Source of the DNA: Tepidiphilus sp. J10
GTDB taxonomy: Bacteria > Pseudomonadota > Gammaproteobacteria > Burkholderiales > Thiobacillaceae
Assembly (NCBI GenBank): GCA_945897955.1
Contig: CAMDGQ010000001.1
Span: 1 to 49,372, forward strand
Direction of reading: 5' to 3'
Length of the DNA stretch: 49,372 bases
A program made the position numbers and the translations under genes. The notes beneath the pieces are model-generated. The model searched no databases, was not told the origin of the DNA, and worked only from the letters and a program-made list of their open reading frames with translations. This document shows, piece by piece, positions 17,976 to 26,856 of the stretch; position 1 is the stretch's first letter; each line of letters starts with the position of its first letter.

Positions 17976-20371
17976 GGCGTCACCTCTGCATTCACCTCGG
18001 CAACCGCGCGGGTGGCGGTCCAAGTGGCGACCCAAGTGGGCTTGACGGGCTTCACGGGCGTGCTGTCGGCAAAATCGGCGAAGTCGTCCACCCGGGTGAT
18101 CTCTTCCACCCGCGCCAGGTAGTCGCGCACCCGTGCGGCATCGGCGGCATCGATCCGCCCCAGCGCCAGCGCTTCGGCGGTCATGCCGGCCAGGTTCCGG
18201 CCCTGGATCTCGCCGTTCCGGCGCAGAGCGGCCAGGCGCGTCTCGATGGGAACGATGGCCTCAGCGACGGCCAGCGCGTTTTCCAGCTGGCAGCCGCGTT
18301 CTTGCGGATCGATGGGGAGATAGACCCCCGCCGTCAGGCGCGTGCGGGCGTCCGAAAGCGCGAGCAGGATTTGCGCGGCAGCATGGTCTTCGGCGTCGGT
18401 CGGCGGCGCGGCGGGCAGTCCCAGCGGGAACAGCCAGGCGCGCAGCAGCCAGGCCAGCGGCCGGCTCGGCAGGTTGGCCAGCAGACCAATCCAGGCTTCG
18501 CCCATGCGCCGGCGGCTGTCCGCCAGCGCCCAGCCGGCCAGCGGCAGGTCGGCCGCCGGCGCGCCGTCGTCGTGGTGGCGCTTGAGCACGGCGCTGGACA
18601 GATACAGTTCGGAGAGCAGGTCGCCCAGGCGGGCGGAGAGCCGTTCACGCCGCTTCAGGCTGCCGCCTAGCGTCATCAGGGCGGCGTCGCTGGCCACGGC
18701 GAGGGCGGCGCTCATCCAGGCCAGTCGCCGTGCATGCTCGGCCAGCGGGCCGGTCGCGAGGTTCTCCGGTATCCGCGCCAGACGGCCACGGCAGAGCCCG
18801 AGCGTCAAAGCCCGGCCGAGGTTGGCGAACAGGTGGCGGGCGTGGCCCACTACGGCGCGGTCGAACAGCGCGATGGCAATGGCGGAGTCGGGGTGATGCG
18901 CCGCATCCATCTCCTTCAGCAACCAGGGATGGCAGCGGATGGCGCCCTGGCCGAAGATGATCATGGCGCGGGTCAGGATGTTGGCGCCTTCCACGGTGAT
19001 GGCCACCGGGATGGCCTGCCAGGCGCGGCCCAGCAGGTTGCGCGGCCCCAGGCAGATGCCGCTGCCGCCCTGGATGTCCATGGCGTCGGCGATGACCTGC
19101 CGGTAACCCTCGGTGAGGTGATATTTGACGATGGCCGACACCACTGCCGGCTTCTCGCCCCGGTCGAGGGCGGCCAAAGTGAGCTGACGGGCGGCGTCCA
19201 GGCGGTAGGCGAGGCCGGCGATACGGGCCAGCGCTTCCTCGACGCCCTCGAAGCGGCCAATGGGCTGGTTGAACTGGCGGCGCAATCGGGCGTGGGCGCC
19301 GGTGTAACGGGCGGCCAGCTTGGCGGCGCCGGTGGACAGCGCCGGCAGGGAAATGCCGCGCCCTTCCGACAGGCTTTCGATCAACATGCGCCAGCCCTGG
19401 CCGATACCGGCCGCGCCGCCGACGATCTGGCTCAGGGGCACGAATACGTCATGGCCGCGAATGGGACCGTTCATGAACGGAATGTTGAGAGGCACATGGC
19501 GGCGACCAATCTCCACGCCGGGCGTGTTGCGTGGCACCAGGGCGATGCTGATGCCGCGGTCCGCGTCGGCATCCGCCACCGCGCCGCCCAACAGGTGATC
19601 CGGGTCCAGGCAGCGGAAGGCCAGGCCGATCAGGGTGGCCACCGGCGCCAGGGTGATGTAGCGCTTGTCGAACGTCAGCCGCACGCCGAGCACCGTCTCG
19701 CCCCGCCACTGGCCATGGCAGACCACGCCGGTGTCGGGGATGGCCGCCGCATCGGAACCCGCGTGCGGTCCGGTCAGCGCAAAGCAGGGAATCTCCTCGC
19801 CACGCGCCAGGGCGGGCAGATAGCGGCGTTGTTGATCCGCCGTGCCGTAGTGCAGCAGCAGCTTGGCCGGTCCCAGGGAGTTGGGCACCATCACCGTCAC
19901 CGCCGCCGTCACGCTGCGGCTGGCCAGCTTCATCACCACCGCCGAATGGGCGCTGTTGGAGAATTCCAGCCCGCCCCATGCGCGCGGAATGATCATGCCG
20001 AAGAAGCCCCGCGACTTGATGAATGCCCAGGCTGCCGAAGACAGGTCGTGGTCGTGGTGGGTGACCTGCCAGTCGTCGACAAGGCCGCACAGGGTTTGCA
20101 CCGGCCCGTCCAGAAAGGCCTGCTCCCTGGCCGACAAGCGGGCGGGCGGCAGGGAAAGGAAGCGGTTCCAGTCCGGGCGGCCGCCGAACAGCTCGGCCTC
20201 CCAGCCCACCGTGCCGGCTTCCAGCGCCTGCCTTTCGGTGTCCGAGAGACTCGGCAACACCCGGCGGAAGCGCGCCAGCAGCGGCGCGGTGAGCCATCGG
20301 CGGCGCAAGGGCGCATACCCCAGCAGGATCAGGAAACCTACCGAACCAGCCAGCATCAGGATCCAGGTCAT
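17972..20371 (-). CDS. fadE: Acyl-CoA dehydrogenase, FadE long form
   Basis: 799 residues, the long FadE form with a C-terminal DUF1974 domain (E. coli FadE is 814). It introduces the first double bond of beta-oxidation with FAD. A membrane segment (residues ~3-22) is followed by the dehydrogenase core with GLEFSNSAHSAVVMKLAS, CFALTGPHAGSDAAAIPD and QGGSGICLGPRNLLGR. Start 20371 is chosen over 20377 because AAAGGAG abuts the latter. It heads a seven-gene operon running to glpD, with an ECF-type promoter 59 bases upstream. Confidence 0.95.
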   Translation of the reverse strand: MTWILMLAGSVGFLILLGYAPLRRRWLTAPLLARFRRVLPSLSDTERQALEAGTVGWEAELFGGRPDWNRFLSLPPARLSAREQAFLDGPVQTLCGLVDDWQVTHHDHDLSSAAWAFIKSRGFFGMIIPRAWGGLEFSNSAHSAVVMKLASRSVTAAVTVMVPNSLGPAKLLLHYGTADQQRRYLPALARGEEIPCFALTGPHAGSDAAAIPDTGVVCHGQWRGETVLGVRLTFDKRYITLAPVATLIGLAFRCLDPDHLLGGAVADADADRGISIALVPRNTPGVEIGRRHVPLNIPFMNGPIRGHDVFVPLSQIVGGAAGIGQGWRMLIESLSEGRGISLPALSTGAAKLAARYTGAHARLRRQFNQPIGRFEGVEEALARIAGLAYRLDAARQLTLAALDRGEKPAVVSAIVKYHLTEGYRQVIADAMDIQGGSGICLGPRNLLGRAWQAIPVAITVEGANILTRAMIIFGQGAIRCHPWLLKEMDAAHHPDSAIAIALFDRAVVGHARHLFANLGRALTLGLCRGRLARIPENLATGPLAEHARRLAWMSAALAVASDAALMTLGGSLKRRERLSARLGDLLSELYLSSAVLKRHHDDGAPAADLPLAGWALADSRRRMGEAWIGLLANLPSRPLAWLLRAWLFPLGLPAAPPTDAEDHAAAQILLALSDARTRLTAGVYLPIDPQERGCQLENALAVAEAIVPIETRLAALRRNGEIQGRNLAGMTAEALALGRIDAADAARVRDYLARVEEITRVDDFADFADSTPVKPVKPTWVATWTATRAVAEVNAEVTP

Positions 20372-20429
20372 GGCCATCTCCTTTCACGCCTTGGTGGAGC
20401 GGCGGCACGCAGGCCGTGTCGCCTCATCG

Positions 20430-20458
20430 ATTGGTCGCGTCTGCCGGCCAATCCTGAC
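20430..20458 (-). promoter_or_regulatory. ECF-type promoter, type A, for the fadE-glpD operon
   Basis: On the minus strand GTCAGG, 15 bases, CGACCAAT. The -35 lies only seven bases from the -35 of the divergent promoter of the glutamate-synthase-like gene. Confidence 0.72.
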
Positions 20459-20465
20459 AAATCCT

Positions 20466-20494
20466 GTCAGCTATTAGCCTTCACCCCGACAGAC
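20466..20494 (+). promoter_or_regulatory. ECF-type promoter, type A (weaker match), for the glutamate-synthase-like gene
   Basis: GTCAGC, 15 bases, CGACAGAC. One mismatch in the -35 and a changed 3' half of the -10 make it the poorest type A site, but spacing is exact and it lies about 33 bases before the ATG. Confidence 0.6.
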
Positions 20495-20526
20495 CAAGGA
20501 AGACAACCCGTTGCGGGAGAAGACTC

Positions 20527-22029
20527 ATGTTGCCAAGTCATGCTTTCATCATGCAGGCGCTGGAATTCCTGGCGACCCTGTTCATCTTTGTGGTGGGGCT
20601 GGCCGCCCTGGCCCTGGTGACGGTTTATCTGATGGACGTAACCCAGCGGCGCCAGGCGCTGCGCCGCAACTTCCCGGTCATCGTCCACTTCCGCTACCTG
20701 TTCGAGCACCTGGGCCAATTCTTCCGCCAGTATTTCTTCGCCATGGACCGGGAGGAACTGCCGTTCAACCGCGCCCAGCGGTCCTGGGTCTACCGCGCCG
20801 CCAAGAACCTGGACAACACGGTGGCGTTCGGCTCCAGCCGGGATATCTCCCAGCCGGGCGCGGTACTGTTCGTCAACACCCCCTTCCCCACCCTGGGGGA
20901 AGACGCGGTACCGCCGCGCAAGGTGGTGATCGGCCCGGACTGCCGCGAGCCCTACGTGACACGCGCGCTGTTCAACATTTCCGGCATGAGCTTCGGCGCC
21001 ATCTCGAAACCCGCCATCCTGGCCCTGTCGCAAGGCGCCAAACTGGCGGGCTGCTGGCTCAATACCGGCGAAGGCGGGTTGTCGCCCTGGCATCTGGAAG
21101 GCGGCGCCGACCTGGTGTTCCAGATCGGCACCGCCAAGTTCGGTGTGCGCGATGAGGCCGGCAATCTGGACGAGACGAAACTGCGGCAAGTGGCCGCGCA
21201 GCCTGGAGTGAAGATGTTCGAGATCAAGCTCTCGCAGGGCGCCAAGCCAGGCAAGGGCGGCATCCTGCCGGGCGCCAAGGTGACGCCGGAAATCGCCGCC
21301 ATTCGCGGTCTACGCCCGGGACAGGATGCAATCAGCCCCAACCGCCACCTGGATATCCGCGACAACGCCGAGCTGCTGGACATGATCGCCCGGGTGCGCC
21401 GGCTGTCGGGCAAGCCGACCGGCTTCAAGGCGGTGCTGGGCGGCGCCGAATGGCTGGATGAACTGTTCGCCCTGATTCGCGCCCGGGGCATCGACAGCGC
21501 GCCGGACTTCATCAGCGTGGACGGCGCCGAGGGCGGCACCGGCGCCGCACCCCAGGCGCTCATTGATGACATGGGACTGCCACTGCGCGAGTCCTTGCCC
21601 CTGCTGGTGGACAAGCTGGTGGAATATGGGCTGCGCCAGCGCGTGAAGGTGATCGCCGCGGGCAAGCTGGTCACCCCGGCGGATGTGGCCTGGGCCCTGT
21701 GCGCCGGAGCGGATTTCACCTGCTCGGCGCGGGGCTTCATGTTCGCGCTCGGCTGCATCCAGTCCCTGCGCTGCAACCGCAACACCTGCCCCACCGGCAT
21801 CACCACCCACGACCCGCGACTGCAACGCGGCCTGATTCCCGCCGCCAAGGCCGAGCGGGTGGCCCACTACCAGCGCAACATGACCCGGGAGGTCGGCGCG
21901 CTGGCGCATGCCTGCGGCGTGCGCGAACCGCGTGAACTCAACCGTTCCCACTGCCGGGTCGTGGCAATGGCGGGACGATCCGTGCCGTTGAATGCGCTGC
22001 ATCCGGCCATGCATGAAAAAAATCTGTAA
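20527..22029 (+). CDS. Membrane-anchored FMN-binding glutamate synthase-like protein
   Basis: 500 residues. One membrane segment (~residues 8-33) anchors a single glutamate synthase FMN/3Fe-4S barrel (GltB domain 2, COG0069). Motifs: NISGMSFGAISKPAILALS, GCWLNTGEGGLSPWHLEGG, KLSQGAKPGKGGILPG, ISVDGAEGGTGAAPQAL, and the iron-sulfur cysteines in GCIQSLRCNRNTCPTGI. There is no amidotransferase domain and no small subunit beside it, so it is not a standard GOGAT. The reaction is unknown. Its stop codon lies inside the promoter of small-protein copy 2. Confidence 0.88.
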   Translation: MLPSHAFIMQALEFLATLFIFVVGLAALALVTVYLMDVTQRRQALRRNFPVIVHFRYLFEHLGQFFRQYFFAMDREELPFNRAQRSWVYRAAKNLDNTVAFGSSRDISQPGAVLFVNTPFPTLGEDAVPPRKVVIGPDCREPYVTRALFNISGMSFGAISKPAILALSQGAKLAGCWLNTGEGGLSPWHLEGGADLVFQIGTAKFGVRDEAGNLDETKLRQVAAQPGVKMFEIKLSQGAKPGKGGILPGAKVTPEIAAIRGLRPGQDAISPNRHLDIRDNAELLDMIARVRRLSGKPTGFKAVLGGAEWLDELFALIRARGIDSAPDFISVDGAEGGTGAAPQALIDDMGLPLRESLPLLVDKLVEYGLRQRVKVIAAGKLVTPADVAWALCAGADFTCSARGFMFALGCIQSLRCNRNTCPTGITTHDPRLQRGLIPAAKAERVAHYQRNMTREVGALAHACGVREPRELNRSHCRVVAMAGRSVPLNALHPAMHEKNL

Positions 22030-22054
22030 GGAAGTCCAAGCCAGCCCGACCAAT
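22026..22054 (+). promoter_or_regulatory. ECF-type promoter P1, type A, for small-protein copy 2
   Basis: GTAAGG, 15 bases, CGACCAAT. The -35 overlaps the stop codon of the glutamate-synthase-like gene. Sequence around it is alike in copy 3 (GTAAGG there too). Confidence 0.7.
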
Positions 22055-22091
22055 CAGCAGACCGAAAGCAAACACCGCCGTAAATGACGAT

Positions 22092-22118
22092 GTCAGGTTT
22101 CGGCAAGCAACCAGGTCT
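22092..22118 (+). promoter_or_regulatory. ECF-type promoter P2, type B, for small-protein copy 2
   Basis: GTCAGG, 15 bases, AGGTCT, continuing TAATC. The same arrangement occurs before copy 3 and before the bufA-ECF operon. A start 6-8 bases downstream would put the leader hairpin at the very 5' end of the transcript. Confidence 0.55.
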
Positions 22119-22125
22119 TAATCGC

Positions 22126-22147
22126 CAGTACGAAACAGTTCGTACTG
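22126..22147 (+). promoter_or_regulatory. Leader hairpin of small-protein copy 2
   Basis: Nine-base-pair perfect stem CAGTACGAA / TTCGTACTG with loop ACAG, 28 bases before the ATG and just ahead of the GAGAAGGAG ribosome site. Copies 1 and 3 have different stems at the same place. Confidence 0.65.
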
Positions 22148-22175
22148 AAACCAACCCGAAGAGAAGGAGTTCATC

Positions 22176-22478
22176 ATGAAAACCACCACCCTGTTCACCA
22201 GCCTGATTACCGCTACCCTGCTGGCTTCCAGCCCTGTTTTCGCCGGCTCGTTCGGCGACGGCAATGGCGATCTGTACGGCCACATCGTGCTCGATCTGGA
22301 CAAACCCGCTTTCGTCGGCACCAGCATGGCCGCCGCCAAAACCCGGGTTGATCTCTACAACGGCTTCACTGCCGGCAATACGGACATTGACCAGTCCGGC
22401 TTTGCCATCGGTTCCGCCGGCCCGGAAAAGGGGCATGGCGACAACTACGGCTGGGCCGTGCACGATGTCAATCGCTGA
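22176..22478 (+). CDS. Small secreted protein of unknown function, copy 2 of 3
   Basis: 100 residues with signal peptide 1-23 (SSPVFA before G). The mature part keeps [19 protein letters not shown] and [15 protein letters not shown], differing from copy 1 mainly in residues 25-45 and at scattered sites. No cysteines and no recognised domain. It follows the glutamate-synthase-like gene by 146 bases that hold two candidate promoters and a hairpin, so it may be transcribed both from its own promoters and by read-through. Confidence 0.85.
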   Translation: MKTTTLFTSLITATLLASSPVFAGSFGDGNGDLYGHIVLDLDKPAFVGTSMAAAKTRVDLYNGFTAGNTDIDQSGFAIGSAGPEKGHGDNYGWAVHDVNR

Positions 22479-22494
22479 AATCGCAAACACCACC

Positions 22495-22522
22495 AAGCCG
22501 GGAGCGATCCCGGCTTTTTTTT
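22495..22522 (+). terminator. Rho-independent terminator of small-protein copy 2
   Basis: Stem AAGCCGGGA / TCCCGGCTT, loop GCGA, then eight T counting the last two of the stem. It is the insertion landmark for the group II intron, which begins two bases after the T-run. Confidence 0.93.
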
Positions 22523-23032
22523 GGTGCGCCCGGCAGGGCGCACTCACTTGGAGGTGGAAGTCCTCTACTCGCCCGACAAGGGGAGGAGTTAGCTGAACGG
22601 CAAGGGTGTCGCGGGCGACTGCGAATCTTAAGGAAGCCGAAGGCAAAGCGCAGGCCTGACGAACAGGAAGCGGATACGAGGCGGCGTAGCGGGGTGAGGT
22701 GTCCAATATCATCAAAGCCCGAAACTTGTACGGAACGCTACGACGTAGATCCGACAGGCATAAGTGTGAAGGTGAGTGCGCAATACCCGGGGAGATCTGC
22801 AAGCGTGCCGAGGCGGCACTCTCCTCTGTGCTACCGACATCGAGATAAGCAGGGACTTGGCCGCTGGTTTTTAGCGGCCTTAGTCCTTCGCTTAGTGGTT
22901 TTATCAGGTGTCGGGATGCGCTTGCAGAAGTCAGCAGAAGGCATAGTAGGACGGGAGCGAAGCGGAGAGCCCGAGAAGATTCCTGGCCGAAGGCCTGAAC
23001 ATTGAACAACGCGAATAGGACATTCGACCTCG

Positions 23033-24424
23033 ATGCAAATCGAAGACGCAACAACGCAGACATCTGCATCTCGCCCGGAACTAAGCGAACGGATTTCGCG
23101 GAAAGCCGGATTGGGCGCCGAGATCGGCACGGCGGCGGATGGGCAAACGAAAGCGGAAGGACTGTGGCAGATGGAAGCCGTAGTCGAACGAAGCAACCTC
23201 TGGCGAGCGTATGAGCGGGTCATGCGGAACAAAGGCGCGGCAGAAGTCGATGGGCTCAGCGTGCATGAATTCAAGTCATGGCTGCAACAGCACTGGCCAA
23301 GCGTCAAAGCAGCCCTGCTGGCGGGCGACTACCTACCGGCGGCGATACGCAAAGTGGACATCCCCAAGCCCAACGGCGGGGTACGCACACTCGGCATCCC
23401 AACGGTGGTGGATCGCCTGATCCAACAAGCGCTCCTGCAAGTCCTGCAACCGGAGTTCGAACCTGAATTCTCCGAACATAGCTCCGGGTTCCGACCGGGC
23501 CGCAATGCCTGGCAAGCGGTACAACGGGCACAAAGCTATATCGGGGAAGGCCGCCGTTGGGTGGTCGACCTCGACCTGGAGAAATTCTTTGACCGAGTGA
23601 ACCACGACATCCTGATGTCGCGGATTGCGCGCAAGGTCAAGGATGCACGGGTACTGAAACTGATCCGGCGTTACCTGGAAGCGGGCCTGATGTCGGAAGG
23701 GGGCGTCAGCGCGAGGACAGAAGGCACGCCGCAAGACGGCACGCTGTCGCCGTTGCTGTCGAACATCCTGCTGACGGACCTGGACCGAGAACTCGAACGC
23801 CGGGGACAGCGGTTCTGCCGCTACGCCGACGACTGCAACCTCTATGTCAAAAGCGAAGCGGCAGGACAGCACGCGATGGCCGCGATCACCGACTACCTGG
23901 AGCGAAAATTGAAGCTCCGGGTCAACCGGGACAAAAGCGCCGTCGCACGGCCCTGGCAGCGGAAGTTTCTGGGCTACAGCGTCACCTGGCACAAACAGGC
24001 CCGCCTCAAGATTGCCGACAGCAGTCTGAAGCGACTGAAAGACCGGGTACGAGAGATCGTGGTCGGCAATGCCTCGCGCAACCTCGACCAAACGATCGCG
24101 GCGCTCAACCCGGTGCTGCGTGGCTGGGTATCCTACTATCGGCTGACCGAGGTGAAAGGGGTGTTGCAGGAACTGGACGGGTGGATACGACGCAAACTGC
24201 GCTGCCTGCTATGGCGGCAATGGAAGCGCCCGGCCACCCGCAACAAACGCCTACAAGCACGCGGTCTGGATGAAACGCGCGCATGGAAATCGGCAAGCAA
24301 CGGACGCGGCCCTTGGTGGAACGCTGGCACGAGCCATATGAACGCGGCCTATCCGAAACACTTCTTTGACGTACTGGGGTTGGTTTCGTTGCTGGACACT
24401 CAGCAACGCTTCCAGCATGTTTGA
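23033..24424 (+). CDS. ltrA: Group II intron reverse transcriptase/maturase
   Basis: 463 residues. Palm and finger blocks run in order: IPKPNGGVRTLGIPTVVDRLIQ, SGFRPGRNAWQAV, VVDLDLEKFFDRVNHDIL, GTPQDGTLSPLLSN and the catalytic YADD at 264-267. The maturase (X) domain follows with RGWVSYYRLTEVKGVLQELDGWIRRKLR and the ending ...HFFDVLGLVSLLDTQQRF. There is no DNA-binding/endonuclease (HNH) domain, as expected for class C. The frame is open throughout, so the element may be active. The TPQG motif is TPQD here. Confidence 0.95.
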   Translation: MQIEDATTQTSASRPELSERISRKAGLGAEIGTAADGQTKAEGLWQMEAVVERSNLWRAYERVMRNKGAAEVDGLSVHEFKSWLQQHWPSVKAALLAGDYLPAAIRKVDIPKPNGGVRTLGIPTVVDRLIQQALLQVLQPEFEPEFSEHSSGFRPGRNAWQAVQRAQSYIGEGRRWVVDLDLEKFFDRVNHDILMSRIARKVKDARVLKLIRRYLEAGLMSEGGVSARTEGTPQDGTLSPLLSNILLTDLDRELERRGQRFCRYADDCNLYVKSEAAGQHAMAAITDYLERKLKLRVNRDKSAVARPWQRKFLGYSVTWHKQARLKIADSSLKRLKDRVREIVVGNASRNLDQTIAALNPVLRGWVSYYRLTEVKGVLQELDGWIRRKLRCLLWRQWKRPATRNKRLQARGLDETRAWKSASNGRGPWWNAGTSHMNAAYPKHFFDVLGLVSLLDTQQRFQHV

Positions 24425-24427
24425 TGA

Positions 24428-24497
24428 ACCGCCGTATGCGGAACCGCACGTACGGTGGTGTGAGAGGGCGACGGGGCAACTCCGTCCCCTACTCGAT
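24428..24497 (+). ncRNA. Catalytic domain V and domain VI of the group II intron
   Basis: Domain V: ACCGCCGTA pairs with TACGGTGGT (one G-T wobble), then a two-base CG bulge and an upper stem TGCG/CGCA. The CGC-type triad rather than AGC is the class C form. Domain VI follows as a GGGCGACGG...CCGTCCCC hairpin, and the intron ends a few bases later. Confidence 0.8.
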
Positions 24498-24507
24498 CGC
24501 GGCGGAT

Positions 24508-26856
24508 TTACCGCAACGCCGCGTCCAGCCGTAACGTCTCCGGCGGCAGACAGACCTGATCGCTGCAAGCCTGCAAGCGAAGCTCCACATGAGTGACGGG
24601 CGCCACGTCGGCGCTGCGTCGCAGCTTGGCCCGGATCAGCGTTTCGCCTTGATAGAGCGCCAGAGGCGCCTTCTGGAAACCCAGCTTCGTCACCCCGGCT
24701 TGCGGGTAGACGGTGTCGATCAGTTTCCAACCTGGGGTGGAGACCTTGAGCGCGGTGGGAATCAGATAAGGCTGCAAGGGCTGGTGGGCGTTGATGTGCC
24801 AGCCGGGCTTGATGCGCAGCGTCAATTCCAGTGTGGCGTCAAGACCTTGCTTATCTGTGCCTTGTTGGGCGATTTTGGCGCTGGCCACCACCGCACCGCG
24901 CCCGGCGTACTGTCGGGAGCCGGTTTCGCCCGAATGGAGGCGATCGGCGGCTGTGAGCAGGGTGGCATGCCCGGACGGGGTTTTCATAATGGTTCTGGCC
25001 AGGGTGGCTAGTTGGGACTGGGCCGCTTCATCAAAGCGTGTCTCGCCGCTACGCCGGGCCAGGGCGGCCAGGACATGGACCGCCACGCCGTTGGCGGAGG
25101 GCAAGGCGCCGTCCGAGGTGTCGCGCGGTCGGGGCAGCGGGCTCAGCGGATCCGCCTCGGCCAGCGCGTAGGCTCCGCTGTTCCCGAATCGCGTCCGCAT
25201 GGCGTCGGCGAGGGCTTGCGCGCGCGTCAACCAGACCTCTTCCAACGTGGCGTCGTACAGGGCGACCAGGCCCTCGGCGAAATAGGCGTAGTCCTCCAGC
25301 ATACCGGGCGTGCCGGCGCGTCCGGCCAGTGAGGCGCGCCAGAGGCCGCCGTCCGGCTGACGATGCTTTTGCCAGAGGAACTCCGCCGCGCGTTTTGCGG
25401 CAGCCAGGTAACGCGGCTCATGCAGGGCGCCCGCGGCCTCGGCCAGGGCGGTGATCATCAGGCCGTTCCAGCCGGTGAGCACCTTGTCGTCGCGGTGCGG
25501 ATAGGGGCGTTTTTTCCGCGCCTGGAGCAGCGCCGCGTCGATGCGGTCGAGCCGGGCGCGTGCTTCGCCAGTCACGGGGTTGGGCAGATGCGGGATGTTG
25601 CCGCCCTCGAAGTTGCCTGTTTCGGTAAGGCCATAGGCGCGGATGGCGTAAGCGGCGTCGTCGGCATTCTGCAGCTTTCGGATTTCAGCGGGCGTCCACA
25701 GGTAGTAGCGGCCTTCGCCGCCTCCGCTGTCGGCGTCCAGCGCCGCGTAAAAACCACCACCCGAGCCGCCGTCCGGCGCGGTCATCTCACGCAGCACGAA
25801 GTCGAGGGCGCGCCGGGCGACGCGGGCGTAATCGGTCTTGCCGGTGAGTTGAAAGGCGCCCACATACAGCCTCACCAGTTGCGCCTGGTTGTAGAGCATC
25901 TTCTCGAAGTGCGGCACCAGCCAGTCGTTGTCGGTGGCATAGCGATGGAAGCCGCCGCCGGCCTGGTCGTGGATGCCGCCGGCGGAGATGGCCTGAAGAT
26001 CGGTTTCCAGCGCCGCGAGGATGGCAGCATCGTTGACGTTACCTGCATCGCGCCGGGCCTGATCCAGCCACAGCGCCAACAAGGGTTCATTCGGGAATTT
26101 GGGTGCATTACCGAAGCCGCCCTGCAATTCGTCGTGCCGTTGCAGTAGACGGCGCGCCGTGTCGGCGGCCAGTTCAGGCTTGAGTTCCGCCGCGCCCGCT
26201 TCCACGGTCATGGCCGCCGCTACCGCACGGGTCACTTGCGCCGCATTGGCCTCGATCTCCTGGCGCTGCTCGCGCCAGGCGCGATCGACATTGCCCAGCA
26301 GACGGGCGAGGTCGTCGGGGCGGAAATAGGTGCCGCCGTAAAAGGCTTTTCCCTCCGGCGTCAGCAGCGTGGTCATGGGCCAGCCGCCGTGGCCGGTGAG
26401 AAGGTGCACGGCGGTCATGTAGAGATGATCCAGGTCGGGGCGGGTTTCGCGATCCACCTTGATGGCGACGAAGTGTTCGTTGAGCAGCCGGGCGATCTCC
26501 GGGTTCTCGAAGCTCTCCACCTCCATGACGTGGCACCAGTGGCAGGTGGAATAGCCGATGGACAGGAAGATGGGCTTGTTCTCCCGGCGCGCCTTCTCGA
26601 ACGCCTCTTCGCCCCAGGCGTACCAGTCCACCGGGTTGTGGGCATGCTGGAGCAGGTAAGGCGAATCCTCCAGGATCAGGCGATTGGTGTAGCGCGGGCG
26701 ACCGTCGGGCAGAAGATGCTCGGTGCGCGGGCGGTAGTCCGGGCCCTTGGCCGCCAGGGCGGAATTGAGCTTTCGTTGCACCGCAGTTTCATCCGCCGTG
26801 CAGGCCTGCACGCTGAACAGCAACCCGAACGCGCACAGGATGCGGGCGGCCTTCAA
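24508..26856 (-). CDS. DUF255 thioredoxin-domain protein fused to a DsbD-alpha-like domain
   Basis: 782 residues. An N-terminal export signal ends SVQAC, a possible lipobox with C19. Residues ~55-215 are the DUF255 (YyaL/SPATA20) thioredoxin-like domain with [18 protein letters not shown] and the redox pair C105/C108 in [10 protein letters not shown]; an (alpha/alpha) barrel follows to about residue 640. The last ~125 residues resemble the DsbD N-terminal domain, with the late pair [13 protein letters not shown]. This fusion suggests periplasmic disulfide exchange. Last gene of the redox operon; the start overlaps the SUMF1-like stop. The stop is 10 bases from the intron. Confidence 0.88.
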   Translation of the reverse strand: MKAARILCAFGLLFSVQACTADETAVQRKLNSALAAKGPDYRPRTEHLLPDGRPRYTNRLILEDSPYLLQHAHNPVDWYAWGEEAFEKARRENKPIFLSIGYSTCHWCHVMEVESFENPEIARLLNEHFVAIKVDRETRPDLDHLYMTAVHLLTGHGGWPMTTLLTPEGKAFYGGTYFRPDDLARLLGNVDRAWREQRQEIEANAAQVTRAVAAAMTVEAGAAELKPELAADTARRLLQRHDELQGGFGNAPKFPNEPLLALWLDQARRDAGNVNDAAILAALETDLQAISAGGIHDQAGGGFHRYATDNDWLVPHFEKMLYNQAQLVRLYVGAFQLTGKTDYARVARRALDFVLREMTAPDGGSGGGFYAALDADSGGGEGRYYLWTPAEIRKLQNADDAAYAIRAYGLTETGNFEGGNIPHLPNPVTGEARARLDRIDAALLQARKKRPYPHRDDKVLTGWNGLMITALAEAAGALHEPRYLAAAKRAAEFLWQKHRQPDGGLWRASLAGRAGTPGMLEDYAYFAEGLVALYDATLEEVWLTRAQALADAMRTRFGNSGAYALAEADPLSPLPRPRDTSDGALPSANGVAVHVLAALARRSGETRFDEAAQSQLATLARTIMKTPSGHATLLTAADRLHSGETGSRQYAGRGAVVASAKIAQQGTDKQGLDATLELTLRIKPGWHINAHQPLQPYLIPTALKVSTPGWKLIDTVYPQAGVTKLGFQKAPLALYQGETLIRAKLRRSADVAPVTHVELRLQACSDQVCLPPETLRLDAALR

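Larger units (their letters stand above)
22524..24497 (+). mobile_element. Class C group II intron inserted directly behind a terminator
   Basis: About 1974 bases. The 5' end GTGCGCCCGGCAGGGCGCAC is the typical GUGCG start folding into a hairpin. Domains I-IV precede and contain the reverse transcriptase gene; a domain V/VI pair closes the element at ...CTACTCGAT. Class C introns home to the 3' side of intrinsic terminators, and here the terminator of small-protein copy 2 ends two bases before the intron. Joining the flanks gives TTTG-CGCGGCGGATTTA, resembling the sequence after the copy 3 terminator (ATG-CGCGGCGATTA), which supports the borders. The 3' border may be off by a base or two. Confidence 0.85.

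Noticed and set aside
20527..22029. Glutamate-synthase-like gene as a working GOGAT
   Set aside because: It has only the FMN/Fe-S barrel, no glutaminase domain and no small subunit nearby.
22495..22522. Terminator as bidirectional, also serving the redox operon
   Set aside because: On the minus strand the stem is not followed by a T-run, and the intron now separates it from that operon.
23033..24424. Reverse transcriptase as part of a diversity-generating retroelement or retron
   Set aside because: Group II maturase X domain, GUGCG 5' end and domain V/VI are present; no template/variable repeat pair or msr/msd-like structure is seen.
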